The notes: generated from the letters alone by a model not told the origin. A stretch of DNA of 58,511 nucleotides from Melioribacteraceae bacterium (GCA_021740785.1 JAIOZI010000029.1:1-58511); one strand, 5' to 3'. Shown: positions 16,637 to 25,419, numbered from the stretch's first letter. Program-made: numbers and translations.

Positions 16637-16673
16637 TTTATTACCTCAAAATCTTTGCTGTTATTGGTGTTCT

Positions 16674-16716
16674 AACTGTACAGACGCAATATATACAGTT
16701 TGGTTCCGTAAATCAA
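16674..16716 (-). promoter_or_regulatory. Candidate promoter with GntR operator dyad
   Basis: On the minus strand, TTGATT (16716-16711) and TATATT (16693-16688) are separated by exactly 17 bp, a sigma70-like spacing, about 50 bp before the GntR-SpoIIE ATG. The arms AACTGTA (16674-16680) and TACAGTT (16694-16700) form a perfect 7-bp dyad that straddles the -10 hexamer, with a self-complementary CTGTACAG in one half. A repressor bound here would block the promoter, consistent with autoregulation by the GntR proteins. The Bacteroidota-type promoter consensus differs, so the hexamers are tentative. Confidence 0.5.
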
Positions 16717-17000
16717 GAATTATTTTAATTTTTTTTCCCGGTATCCTATTACATTACGCAAAGCATCTTTAAGGCATCGGTATTATTTCGACATATAGTT
16801 TCGGGATCACCCAACCGCAGCGCATCAATTCAACTAATTCTTATGAGCTGTAAGACTGAACAGGTGTAATTTGTCATACTTTATAAATTTTTCTAATCAT
16901 ATTAAAATGTTTTAGATGGCAGACTTTTTTAAGTTTATTATTTATTTCTAATTCAAATATTTTTATTATTGTATTAGAATTTAAACTTGCTGAATGGACA
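16717..17000. other. Intergenic region between divergent regulators
   Basis: Together with the promoter just left of it, this makes a 364-bp gap. It must hold the plus-strand promoter of the response regulator gene. It is strongly AT-rich near 16880-16985. I see no open frame or hairpin worth naming. Confidence 0.5.
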
Positions 17001-17672
17001 ATGACCGCATCAACTAAAATTAGAATGATAATCGCCGACGATCACGCACTTGTTCGAAGCGGCTTAATAAAACTCCTCGGTGATATTGAGGATATTTTGA
17101 TTATAAGCGAAGCAGAGGACGGAAATGATTTAGTAAAAAAATACTTTCGTTCAAATCCCGATGTAATTCTTGTCGACATCAACATGCCTCACCTTACAGG
17201 TACCGAGGCGGTTAAACGAATTCATGCTAAAGATAAAAACGTAAAAGCTCTTTTCCTTTCGATGTATGAAGAGGAAGAATACATCTATCACACTTACAAA
17301 GCCGGCGGCATGGGATTCATCAATAAAAATATTTTGAAGAATGAATTGGTTAAAGCAATTAAAACCGTTTACAAGGGGGAATACTATTTCGGGAATAAAA
17401 TTTCCGAAGATGAATTGAAAGATATAATTGAAAAGTATGATTTTATTGTTAATCCTATAAAGGATGAGGAGAAAATTCATTTCACCAGCCGCGAAAAAGA
17501 AATTTTAAAATTAATTTCAAACGGATTAACCAGCGGCGACATCTCCGAACGACTGGAATTAAGCAAACGAACTGTCGATACCCATCGGTCAAATATCATG
17601 TCGAAGGCAAATATTAAATCCCTTCCTGAGCTGATTAAATACGCGATTAAGTTTGGTGAAGAAAAAATTTAA
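17001..17672 (+). CDS. LuxR/NarL-type response regulator
   Basis: This 223-aa two-domain regulator has receiver acidic residues in IIADDHALVRSG, phosphoacceptor D59 in VILVDINMP, and the conserved lysine in GFINKN. A linker follows at about 125-155, then a C-terminal LuxR helix-turn-helix with FTSREKEILKLISNGLTSGD and LSKRTVDTHRSNIMSK. No histidine kinase is adjacent, so it is an orphan within this window. Family members activate target promoters when phosphorylated. The stop is 57 bp before the Zur-like gene. Confidence 0.94.
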   Translation: MTASTKIRMIIADDHALVRSGLIKLLGDIEDILIISEAEDGNDLVKKYFRSNPDVILVDINMPHLTGTEAVKRIHAKDKNVKALFLSMYEEEEYIYHTYKAGGMGFINKNILKNELVKAIKTVYKGEYYFGNKISEDELKDIIEKYDFIVNPIKDEEKIHFTSREKEILKLISNGLTSGDISERLELSKRTVDTHRSNIMSKANIKSLPELIKYAIKFGEEKI

Positions 17673-17681
17673 ATTACGATC

Positions 17682-17702
17682 AAATGCAAACTACTTGCAA
17701 TT
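17682..17702 (+). promoter_or_regulatory. Candidate Zur operator
   Basis: A near-palindrome of the Fur-family layout: arms TGCAA (17685-17689) and TTGCA (17695-17699) around a 5-base centre, with matching AA/TT outer bases. It ends 28 bp before the start of the Fur-family gene that leads the znuACB operon. The site is seen; the assignment to zinc control is inferred. Confidence 0.55.
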
Positions 17703-17729
17703 AGGGTTTCATCTGATTAATTTTGGGTC

Positions 17730-18128
17730 ATGGATCATTACAAAGATATAATTAAAGAATCCGGGGCGAAATTAACCAAACCGCGATTAATGGTTTTGGA
17801 GGCATTGTACAGCCAGGAAAGACCAATTTCACTTTCCGATATTGCAGATATCTGTTTTGAAATTGATTTTGCGAGTGTATACCGCACTATCAAACTATTC
17901 GATGAACTCGGAATTCTACAGACAATAAATATCGGGGATAAAAAGCCAAAGTACGAACTTGAAACGAAAAAATCTCATCACCATCACATAATTTGTTCCG
18001 AGTGCGGAAGAATTGAAAAGATTGATTTGTGTATTCTTCCCGAAATTCAGAAGTTGACGAAATTTAAAATTGTGAATCACAGCATGGAGTTTATTGGAAT
18101 ATGTCCCGATTGCAATACGGGAAAATAG
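17730..18128 (+). CDS. zur: Fur-family metalloregulator, probable Zur
   Basis: This 132-aa protein has an N-terminal winged helix (LTKPRLMVLEALYS, FASVYRTIKLFDELGIL) and a metal-binding C-terminal half with an HHHHIICSECG cluster (H83-H86, C89, C92) and a second pair C125/C128 for structural zinc. It overlaps znuA by 28 bp and is the first gene of a zinc-uptake operon. That context, and the absence of iron genes, favours Zur over Fur or PerR. It would repress its own operon when zinc is plentiful. Confidence 0.88.
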   Translation: MDHYKDIIKESGAKLTKPRLMVLEALYSQERPISLSDIADICFEIDFASVYRTIKLFDELGILQTINIGDKKPKYELETKKSHHHHIICSECGRIEKIDLCILPEIQKLTKFKIVNHSMEFIGICPDCNTGK

Positions 18129-18961
18129 CATTACTTATTTCCATTTTGATTCTCTTAGTTTCATGCATGGAAAAAAAGTCAAACGGTTTGAATACAGAAA
18201 GCGAAAAAATTCACATTGCAGTTACGCTTGACCCGTTTGCCGGTTTTGTTCAAGCCGTTGCCGGTGATGATGCCGAAGTGAGTGTCGTGTTTCCGCCGAA
18301 TGTTAGTCCGCATAACTTCGACCCAACCCCGCAAACTTTGATGGATGTTGCCGAATGTGATTTGTATTTCCGCACCGGTGATGTGTTTCAGCTTGAATCC
18401 GTATTGATGGACAAATTGAGTTTAATGAATGAGCAGCTAAAAACAAAAGACTGCTCGGTTGGGATTGATATTATTCCGCACAATACTCATTACTGGCTTA
18501 TTCCTGCGAATGCAAAAATTATTGTTAATAATATTTCGGAAGCCTTAATTCAAAATTTCCCCGATCGTGAAGAAATATTTGAAACGAATACCAAGAAGTA
18601 CTTGAGTGAACTTGATAAACTGGATGCGGAAATAATCGAAAAGCTAAGTGATCTGCGCACAAGAACTATTATAGTATATCATCCGGCATGGACATACTTC
18701 GCACGTGAATATAATTTGAATGAAATTGCTATTGAGAAACACGGCAAATCACCCACACCAAACGATTTGAAAGATTTAATTAATTTGGCAAAGGAACAAA
18801 ATATTAAAGCGGTATTTACCGAGCCTCAATTCGAATCGGCGCATGCTCGAACAATTGCAGATCAAATTGATGCTGAATTGGTTTCGATCAATCCGCTTAC
18901 TGAAAACTACATCAAAAACTTATCAGAGGCTGCAGAAAAAATTGCTAAGTATGGAAAATAA
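18101..18961 (+). CDS. znuA: Zinc ABC transporter substrate-binding lipoprotein ZnuA
   Basis: This 286-aa cluster A-I metal-binding protein has a signal with lipobox LVSC. Candidate metal ligands lie in NVSPHNFDPTP, NTHYWL and VYHPAWTYFAREY, and a TEPQFE block lies near the C-terminus, as in the ZnuA/TroA family. It lacks the long His-rich loop of some ZnuA proteins. It starts inside the end of the regulator gene and overlaps znuC, so the transporter is tightly coupled. Zinc rather than manganese is inferred from the regulator and the general fit. Confidence 0.88.
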   Translation: MSRLQYGKIALLISILILLVSCMEKKSNGLNTESEKIHIAVTLDPFAGFVQAVAGDDAEVSVVFPPNVSPHNFDPTPQTLMDVAECDLYFRTGDVFQLESVLMDKLSLMNEQLKTKDCSVGIDIIPHNTHYWLIPANAKIIVNNISEALIQNFPDREEIFETNTKKYLSELDKLDAEIIEKLSDLRTRTIIVYHPAWTYFAREYNLNEIAIEKHGKSPTPNDLKDLINLAKEQNIKAVFTEPQFESAHARTIADQIDAELVSINPLTENYIKNLSEAAEKIAKYGK

Positions 18962-19721
18962 AAATTTACCCGCAATAGAAATCAATAATCTGAGTTTCAG
19001 TTTCCAAGATCAGCTTGTATTGGATAATATTAATCTAACCATTAGAAACAAAGAGTTTATCGGTATCATCGGTCCTAACGGCGGCGGCAAAACCACACTT
19101 TTAAAAATATTACTCGGCTTACTAAAACCAAACAAGGGCGAAGTAAAAATATTCGGAAAATCTCCGGCAAAAAACTTAAAATACCTCGGTTATGTTCCGC
19201 AGTATTCTAATTTTGATAAATCCTACCCAATTTCTGTTCATGATGTTGTTTTGATGGGAATGCTCGGCAGAACAGGATTCGGCACGCCGTTGAAAAAAGA
19301 AAATCCGAAGGTTGCTGAAGTACTGGAAAAAGTTGAACTCACACCAATAATTAATAAACAAATCGGTGAACTTTCCGGCGGACAATTGCAAAGGGTCCTG
19401 ATTGCAAGGGCGCTCATTTCGAATCCCAATATACTTTTGCTGGATGAGCCGACTGCAAGTATCGATTCGAAAAGCGGAAAATCATTTTACGATTTACTGC
19501 AATCGCTAAACGATGATATGACAATTGTGCTCGTTTCACATGATATCGGGGCAATATCGAGATTCGTAAAAAAAATTGCTTGCTTAAATAAAACATTGAT
19601 CTATCATGACAGTAAAGAAATTTCGGTGGAAATGATTGAAGCCACTTATCACTGCCCGGTTGATTTAATCGCACACGGAGTACCGCACAGAGTTTTAGAC
19701 GAATCGGAGCACAGCCACTAA
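18951..19721 (+). CDS. znuC: Zinc ABC transporter ATPase ZnuC
   Basis: This 256-aa ATPase has Walker A GPNGGGKTTLLK, Q-loop YVPQYSNFD, signature LSGGQLQRVLIARAL, Walker B ILLLDEPTASID and switch His in LVSHDIG. The frame stays open upstream to 18843, but ATG 18951 (MENKNLPAIEINNLSFSF) gives the normal ABC N-terminus and overlaps the znuA stop by 11 bases. A HCPVDLIAHGVPHRVL tail, also seen in other ZnuC-type proteins, is present. Confidence 0.92.
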   Translation: MENKNLPAIEINNLSFSFQDQLVLDNINLTIRNKEFIGIIGPNGGGKTTLLKILLGLLKPNKGEVKIFGKSPAKNLKYLGYVPQYSNFDKSYPISVHDVVLMGMLGRTGFGTPLKKENPKVAEVLEKVELTPIINKQIGELSGGQLQRVLIARALISNPNILLLDEPTASIDSKSGKSFYDLLQSLNDDMTIVLVSHDIGAISRFVKKIACLNKTLIYHDSKEISVEMIEATYHCPVDLIAHGVPHRVLDESEHSH

Positions 19722-19722
19722 G

Positions 19723-20526
19723 ATGTTTGAAATTTTTCAATATGATTTTATGATCAATGCTCTGATAGCCAGCATATTAGCCAGTGTTGCTTTCGGGATT
19801 GTTGGTTCTTATGTGGTCGTTAAACGCATTGTCTTCATCAGCGGCGGAATTTCGCATACGGCTTACGGCGGTATCGGGCTTGGTTTCCTTTTAGGATTCA
19901 ATCCCATTTACGGCGCACTTCTTTTCAGTATTATCGCAGCATTGTTTATTTCCTATATGAGGAAACAAACAAAACAATACGAAGACACTTTGATTGGAAT
20001 AATGTGGGCGTTCGGTATGGCTCTTGGCGTAATATTTATCAACCTTTCACCCGGTTATGCGCCCAACTTGATGAGTTATCTCTTCGGGAATATTCTTACG
20101 ATTCCCACATCGGATATCTACTTAATGTTATTTCTCGATATCACAATTGTATTAATGGTATTCTTTTTCTTCAATCAATTTCAAGCCATAACTTTCGATG
20201 AAGAATTTGCTTATACAATCGGTCTTCCCGTTGATCTGCTATACACTGTTTTGCTGCTGATGACCGCATTAACAACTGTCCTGCTTATTAAATTGGTTGG
20301 AATAATTTTAGTTATTGCTCTATTATCAATACCTGCTGCAATCGGAATTAAATATGTGAGCAGTCTTAAGCACCTGATGATTGTATCAGTACTGCTCGGG
20401 ATAGTCTTTAATGTTGTTGGCTTATTATTTTCTTATTACTTAAATTTAGCGTCCGGCGCAACTATAATAATGATATCAATCATTGGCTATTTTATTTCGG
20501 CGCTTTATTCAAAAATGAGAGCATGA
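19723..20526 (+). CDS. znuB: Zinc ABC transporter permease ZnuB
   Basis: This 267-aa ABC-3 family permease has about eight TM segments, with the family blocks VGSYVVVKRIVFISGGISHTAYGGIGLG and LLSIPAAIGIKYV. It starts one base after the znuC stop and completes the transporter. No zinc-binding residues need be identified for the call. Confidence 0.93.
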   Translation: MFEIFQYDFMINALIASILASVAFGIVGSYVVVKRIVFISGGISHTAYGGIGLGFLLGFNPIYGALLFSIIAALFISYMRKQTKQYEDTLIGIMWAFGMALGVIFINLSPGYAPNLMSYLFGNILTIPTSDIYLMLFLDITIVLMVFFFFNQFQAITFDEEFAYTIGLPVDLLYTVLLLMTALTTVLLIKLVGIILVIALLSIPAAIGIKYVSSLKHLMIVSVLLGIVFNVVGLLFSYYLNLASGATIIMISIIGYFISALYSKMRA

Positions 20527-20557
20527 CAACTTTTACCAATTTAACAAGAGGAACTAA

Positions 20558-21343
20558 GTGATTTATTGGGACGTTAGTCCGGAAATCTTTTCAGTAGGAT
20601 TCCTAAGCGTAAGATGGTACGGTTTACTATTTGCCACTTCTTTCATTCTCGGTTTTCAAATAATGACATGGATTTACCGTAAAGAAAAAAAACCCGTTGA
20701 TGATCTTAACGATCTGATTTGGTATATGATTCTCGGAACGGTAATTGGCGCTCGTCTCGGTCATTGCTTGTTCTACAATCCCGTGTACTATTTGTCCAAT
20801 CCCCTTGAAATATTACAAATTTGGAAAGGCGGTCTGGCAAGCCACGGCGCTGCAATAGGAATTCTTTATGCACTTTACTTGTATTCTAAAAAGAAGAAGG
20901 ATCAGCCCTATTTATGGGTGTTTGACAGAGTTGTAATAACGGTTGCACTCGCCGGATTTTTTATTAGAACCGGGAATCTCTTTAATTCGGAAATAATCGG
21001 TATTCCGACCGATCTTTCATGGGGATTTATTTTCGCGCGCATTGACGATATTCCGCGTCACCCGGCGCAGCTTTATGAAGCGTTTGCATACCTATTGATT
21101 TTTGTGGTATTGATAACAATTTATTATAAAAAAGAAGGAAGGTTTCGCGACGGTTATTTGTTCGGAATTTTTCTCGTTTTGGTTTTTGCTTTTAGATTTG
21201 TAATTGAATTTGTTAAAGAAAATCAAGTCTCCTTCGAGGAAGGCTTAATTCTGAATATGGGACAAATACTCAGCATTCCATTAATTGCGCTCGGAATTTA
21301 TCTCATTGTAAGAGCGCATAAAAAAGTGATTGAATTAAAATAA
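20558..21343 (+). CDS. lgt: Prolipoprotein diacylglyceryl transferase Lgt
   Basis: This inner-membrane enzyme transfers diacylglycerol from phosphatidylglycerol to the lipobox cysteine of prolipoproteins. The 261-aa protein has SVRWYGLLFATSF, GARLGHCLFYNP, GGLASHGAAIG (the signature, usually SHGG), RTGNLFNSEIIG and RHPAQLYEA. The start is GTG with AAGAGGAA upstream. Several lipoproteins in the window are likely substrates. Confidence 0.95.
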   Translation: MIYWDVSPEIFSVGFLSVRWYGLLFATSFILGFQIMTWIYRKEKKPVDDLNDLIWYMILGTVIGARLGHCLFYNPVYYLSNPLEILQIWKGGLASHGAAIGILYALYLYSKKKKDQPYLWVFDRVVITVALAGFFIRTGNLFNSEIIGIPTDLSWGFIFARIDDIPRHPAQLYEAFAYLLIFVVLITIYYKKEGRFRDGYLFGIFLVLVFAFRFVIEFVKENQVSFEEGLILNMGQILSIPLIALGIYLIVRAHKKVIELK

Positions 21344-21358
21344 TTGAAAGGAGTAGTC

Positions 21359-22510
21359 TTGCTTAAATATATTTTATCTTCCATTATTATTATTGCCGTG
21401 TTCACCGGCTGCAAAGATCAACAGGACGTTGATAAAGCAGAAGTCTACAATCCCGTAAGTGATTCACTAAGATTCAGCGGTGAAACACATTTACGAAACA
21501 TAAAACAACTTACATTCGGCGGCAATAACGCAGAAGCATATTGGAGTTTCGATAATTCTCAATTGATCTTTCAAAGTGATTGGGAAAAAATAAATGATCA
21601 GGGCTGTGATCAAATTTTTATTATGAATGTCGACGGCTCAAAATTTTCCGACGGGAAACAATACCGTTTAGTATCCACAGGGAAAGGAAGAACTACATGC
21701 AGTTACTTTTTGAAGGACGGCAGAGTTGTTTATGCATCGACTCATCTGGATAATGAAAATTGCCCCGAAACTGTAATGTTCAGTGAAGGCAGATACGTCT
21801 GGCCGATTTATGATTCCTATGATATTTTTATTGCCGATCCCGATGGAAATAACACCGAGTTACTGATAGGTGGAGAAGGTTACGATGCCGAAGCAACGAT
21901 TTCTCCCGACGGGAAATATATAATTTTTACTTCAACCCGTTCGGGCGATCTTGAACTTTATCGATTTGAAATTGAAACAGGCGAAACCATTCAATTGACC
22001 GATAAATTAGGATATGACGGCGGGGCTTTCTTCTCGAACGATTCTAAGAAAATTGTCTGGCGGGCAAGCAGACCGGAAGGCGAAGAAGCCGAAGTTTACA
22101 AAGAACTTCTTGCACAAGGTTTGGTTGAACCGAAAGCTTTGAATATTTTTATTGCCGATATTGACGGGTCGAATGTTCAACAGGTTACCGATTTACCGGG
22201 CGCAAACTGGGCACCGTTTTTTCATCCCGGCGATAAGAAAATTTTATTTTCATCTAATCATCATTCGCTCGATAAGGGCGGAAGATTATTTGATATTTTC
22301 ATGATAAACATTGACGGATCAGGATTAGAACAGATTACTCACAGCGGCACATTCGATGCCTTCCCTATGTTTTCTTTTGACGGAAAGAAAATTGCATTTG
22401 CATCAAATAGAAGAGTCGACCGGGCTGACAGCAGGGCAACCAACATCTTTGTTGCCGATTGGGTTGATGAACCTCAAAATGTTGATTTGAATTTTAAACC
22501 GGTTAAATAA
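21359..22510 (+). CDS. TolB/PD40-type beta-propeller lipoprotein
   Basis: The 383-aa protein starts LLKYILSSIIIIAVFTGC, a lipoprotein signal. PD40/WD40-like repeats follow, each with a variant of SPDGKYIIFTSTRSG, such as FFSNDSKKIVWRASR, FHPGDKKILFSSN and FSFDGKKIAFASN, making a propeller of about five or six blades. A frame exists from TTG 21344, but TTG 21359 has GAAAGGAG five bases upstream and gives a clean signal, so I choose it. It follows lgt directly. It is not TolB itself, which lacks a lipid anchor and pairs with tol-pal genes. Confidence 0.82.
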   Translation: MLKYILSSIIIIAVFTGCKDQQDVDKAEVYNPVSDSLRFSGETHLRNIKQLTFGGNNAEAYWSFDNSQLIFQSDWEKINDQGCDQIFIMNVDGSKFSDGKQYRLVSTGKGRTTCSYFLKDGRVVYASTHLDNENCPETVMFSEGRYVWPIYDSYDIFIADPDGNNTELLIGGEGYDAEATISPDGKYIIFTSTRSGDLELYRFEIETGETIQLTDKLGYDGGAFFSNDSKKIVWRASRPEGEEAEVYKELLAQGLVEPKALNIFIADIDGSNVQQVTDLPGANWAPFFHPGDKKILFSSNHHSLDKGGRLFDIFMINIDGSGLEQITHSGTFDAFPMFSFDGKKIAFASNRRVDRADSRATNIFVADWVDEPQNVDLNFKPVK

Positions 22511-22516
22511 TTACTA

Positions 22517-22945
22517 ATGACTGAAAAAGAGTTTACTAAAAACTGGGTTGCCAGAATTCATTCCGGTCTTCTTAAAGATTTCCCGGGTGAATTTATTGCT
22601 GATTTCGAACATGAAAATTTTAAGCTGCCGGAAGCGCCGCTGGTATTAGGTTCGCAATTATTCGGTTCGTTTGAAATCCTAGATTTAAAGGGCAGCCCGG
22701 TTTTTCAGGTAGATTCTTATTACAAAGCGAAATACATTTTATATGCAAACCGAACAAAACCGGGTCAAACTCCTATGCCGAAGGATCCTGAAATAATTAA
22801 AGAAGTTGTTAGGCTTTACGAAAAGCATCTCGATTCATTAATCTTAGAAATAAAAAATGAATTAAAACAAAATCTTCCCGATTCTAAAAATTTTCTTGAG
22901 ATCACCAACACGATTTTCAAATCACTTAACATACAAAGATATTAA
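22517..22945 (+). CDS. Conserved hypothetical protein, 142 aa
   Basis: This soluble protein has no signal or TM segment. It opens TEKEFTKNWVARIHSGLLKD; the middle has a beta-rich core (PLVLGSQLFGSFEILD) and the end is helical. I do not recognise the family. It starts 6 bp after the propeller gene and ends 11 bp before the methyltransferase gene, so it probably belongs to the same transcription unit. Confidence 0.75.
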   Translation: MTEKEFTKNWVARIHSGLLKDFPGEFIADFEHENFKLPEAPLVLGSQLFGSFEILDLKGSPVFQVDSYYKAKYILYANRTKPGQTPMPKDPEIIKEVVRLYEKHLDSLILEIKNELKQNLPDSKNFLEITNTIFKSLNIQRY

Positions 22946-22956
22946 AAGCATACTCA

Positions 22957-24384
22957 TTGATTGAATTAAGCGAAAATATTTCAGAATACTTGAGAGATAA
23001 TTTCGGAGAGAAATATCTCTCCAACTACGAAGAATACGTCCGAAGCGAATATCAAACATACATCCGTATTTCACCCTTTACGGATGATCAAAAACTCATT
23101 TCTGACCTTCGGCGTTATAACATTACACTGGAAAAACACGAATCGATTGAAGGAGTTTATTCTGTATTAACAGGGAATGAGTCTCTCGGGAAAACAATTG
23201 AATATACATTCGGTAAGTATTATATACAAAGCCTGTCATCAATGATTCCGGCTCTGATACTTAATCCGGGTCCCGGTGATAAAGTGCTGGATTTATGTGC
23301 GGCTCCCGGTTCAAAAACTTCGCAGCTTGCCGAGTTAATGAATAACCGCGGAACTCTAATTGCAAACGAATCGAACCTGAACAGAATTAAAACCTTAATT
23401 CACAATCTCGATAAGATGAATCTCGTTAATCTCGGTGTGATAAAATTCAAAGGTGAATTGCTCAGCAAAAATTTTGATCATTTCTTTGATAAGGTTCTGG
23501 TAGATGCGCCATGCAGCGCTTTAGGAATAGTTCAAAAGAAAGGCGAAGTGAGCAACTGGTGGAAACTGCCGCAGGCTGAAAAGTTATCGGAACTGCAGCT
23601 TCGACTTTTGATCAGCGGAATTAAAATGGCTAAGACCGGCGCTGATATTGTTTACTCAACATGCACCCTTACTTTAGAAGAAAACGAACTCGTTTTGAAT
23701 AAGGTACTGAAAAATTATCCCGTTGAACTTGTTGATATCCAACTGCCTCTTAAATCAAACGATGGCTTAACTCAATATCAAGGAGCGGACCTTAATCCCG
23801 AACTGGTAAAAAGCAGGCGTATTGTTCCCTGGGAAGTTAGCTCGGAAGGTTTTTTTATTGCAAAACTTAAAAAAATTGATTCAACAGATACGAACAGGAA
23901 AATTGAAATTAAAAGCCGCGGGAGAAACCTGCTTTCGTATAATAATAAAAACATCAAAAAATATTTAGCGGATATCTCCGATTGGTTCGGAATTCCGACC
24001 GATATTTTGAGCAACTACCGGTACCTAATTAACGGAAAGGATATTTATTTTATCGACAAAGATTGGGAGATTGATGATTTAAATATTTTTTTACGGATTG
24101 GAGCAAAGTTCGGAAATATTGACAAACGAAACACTGCTCACCTTCACTCTATCGCTGCTCAAACTTTAGGAATTCATGCCACAAAAAATACTGCCGTGCT
24201 GGAATCACTCGATGAGTTAAAAATATACCTGACAGGAGCTACCCTAAAAAGAAATTTTTTACATAAAGGACAAAAGATCGCATTTTATAATAATTCAGCG
24301 ATCGGAACCGCAATCTCATTTGATGAAGGTCTGAAAAGTCAATTTCCCCGATCTTTAAGAACCAATGAAATAGAATTCAAATAA
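22957..24384 (+). CDS. RsmB/RsmF-like rRNA m5C methyltransferase
   Basis: This 475-aa NOL1/NOP2/Sun-family cytosine-5 RNA methyltransferase has SAM motif I DKVLDLCAAPGSKTSQLAE and both family cysteines: DAPCSALG near residue 186 and YSTCTLTLEE near residue 234. A C-terminal region of about 150 residues resembles the RsmF/YebU extension (with LHSIAAQTLGIHATKNTAVLE) rather than the N-terminal NusB-like domain of RsmB. The start is TTG. It is probably an rRNA enzyme, though the target position cannot be told. Confidence 0.88.
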   Translation: MIELSENISEYLRDNFGEKYLSNYEEYVRSEYQTYIRISPFTDDQKLISDLRRYNITLEKHESIEGVYSVLTGNESLGKTIEYTFGKYYIQSLSSMIPALILNPGPGDKVLDLCAAPGSKTSQLAELMNNRGTLIANESNLNRIKTLIHNLDKMNLVNLGVIKFKGELLSKNFDHFFDKVLVDAPCSALGIVQKKGEVSNWWKLPQAEKLSELQLRLLISGIKMAKTGADIVYSTCTLTLEENELVLNKVLKNYPVELVDIQLPLKSNDGLTQYQGADLNPELVKSRRIVPWEVSSEGFFIAKLKKIDSTDTNRKIEIKSRGRNLLSYNNKNIKKYLADISDWFGIPTDILSNYRYLINGKDIYFIDKDWEIDDLNIFLRIGAKFGNIDKRNTAHLHSIAAQTLGIHATKNTAVLESLDELKIYLTGATLKRNFLHKGQKIAFYNNSAIGTAISFDEGLKSQFPRSLRTNEIEFK

Positions 24385-24467
24385 TGAAGCATTTTTTGCG
24401 TTTTCGAGCTGTAATCCTCAAAAATAAATGATCCCCAGCGCACTAATTATATATTAATCATTTTAAT

Positions 24468-24507
24468 AGCCTTCAGTAAATTTACGGAAGGCTTTCCGTA
24501 AATTTAC
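24468..24507. repeat. Two overlapping alternative palindromes
   Basis: One hairpin pairs AGCCTTC (24468-24474) and GTAAA with TTTAC and GAAGGCT, ending at 24493. The other pairs a 14-bp arm, 24476-24489, with 24494-24507 around a GGCT loop. They share the arm around GTAAATTTAC, so only one can form at a time. The second has a perfect 14-bp stem. No T-run follows. It could be a terminator of the methyltransferase gene, a protein-binding array, or a switch. Confidence 0.6.
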
Positions 24508-24577
24508 GGATTCGCAAACGTGTTTCATTTACTATATTTCAGTGTACCGGTATTTGAAAAAATACTGCTCTTTCTTT

Positions 24578-24637
24578 AACTCGCCCGGTATAAAAAATTG
24601 CACAGTTATGAGGGCTGTTTGTTTTATCGGGCGGGTT
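24578..24637 (+). other. Long imperfect hairpin upstream of the AbiE pair
   Basis: The arm at 24578-24595 pairs with 24622-24637 in a 16-bp stem with a two-base bulge and one G-U pair, and a 4-bp inner stem ACAG/CTGT lies within the 26-base loop. A GC-rich core (CGCCCG/CGGGCG) stands out from the AT-rich surroundings. It may be a structured RNA, a terminator or the end of a mobile element. The rest of the 24385-24779 gap shows only the palindromes noted to its left. Confidence 0.4.
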
Positions 24638-24779
24638 ATTAAATTTCATTTCTTCTATCAATAAAATTACATCTGCGATTCAGAAAAAAAATTTGCCCAA
24701 GATGCTACCGGCAATCAGACACAATTCTATTACCAATAAAGATAATTGTCAGAATTTTAAAACAATTAACGAATCATTT

Positions 24780-24808
24780 TGTAGGTAATTTTCTTATATT
24801 TACCTACA
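24780..24808 (+). promoter_or_regulatory. Inverted-repeat operator of the AbiE pair
   Basis: A perfect 9-bp inverted repeat, TGTAGGTAA and TTACCTACA, separated by 11 bp, lies 20 bp upstream of the AbiEi ATG. AbiEi antitoxins are known to repress their operons through inverted repeats of this kind just before the gene. The site is directly visible; binding is inferred. Confidence 0.75.
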
Positions 24809-24828
24809 TATTGATTCATGGAAAACAA

Positions 24829-25419
24829 ATGACTAATCTTGAGGAAATATTTGAAAAAAATAAGGGTTTTGCCCGAATGAAAGAAATGCGGGAGGCTGGT
24901 ATCCAGACTAGGGATATTACACGGGCAGCAGAACATGGCATTATCGAAAAAGTAAAGCCGGGGCTTTATAAGCTCATCTCCTATTCATTTGATGAGAACG
25001 AAAGCTTTGCTGCAGTTTGCAATGCGAATAAAAAAGCCATAATATGTCTTCTCTCAGCCGCAGCGTTTTATGAGCTTACTACTTTTATCCCCTCGGAAGT
25101 ATATACCGCTTTTCCGATGAATACACCCAGGTTTAACATCAATTACCCTCCCTGTAAAGTATATTATTTCAAAGGAATAAAATACGAACTGGGGATTGAG
25201 GAAATAGAAACCGGAAGCGGTAAAATAAAAATATATTCTAAAGAAAAAACAATAGTGGACCTTTTTAGGTATAAAAACAAACTCGGAGAGGATATGGCTC
25301 TTGAGTCTCTCAAAACTTATATGAGAAGTAAAAATAAAAAAATAGGACTACTTGCTGATACTGCCCAAAAACTTAAGATGTATAAAAAAATGGAAGCCTA
25401 CATTAAAGGAGGTATGTAA
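24829..25419 (+). CDS. abiEi: AbiEi-family antitoxin, type IV toxin-antitoxin
   Basis: This 196-aa protein has an N-terminal winged helix (FARMKEMREAGIQTRDITRA, IIEKVKPGLYKL) typical of AbiEi and a C-terminal domain with YSKEKTIVDLFRYKNKLGED. It neutralises the AbiEii nucleotidyltransferase and represses the operon. The frame is open from TTG 24811, but ATG 24829 is the better start. It is followed, with one shared base (TAATG) and a strong AAAGGAGG, by the toxin gene. Confidence 0.9.
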   Translation: MTNLEEIFEKNKGFARMKEMREAGIQTRDITRAAEHGIIEKVKPGLYKLISYSFDENESFAAVCNANKKAIICLLSAAAFYELTTFIPSEVYTAFPMNTPRFNINYPPCKVYYFKGIKYELGIEEIETGSGKIKIYSKEKTIVDLFRYKNKLGEDMALESLKTYMRSKNKKIGLLADTAQKLKMYKKMEAYIKGGM

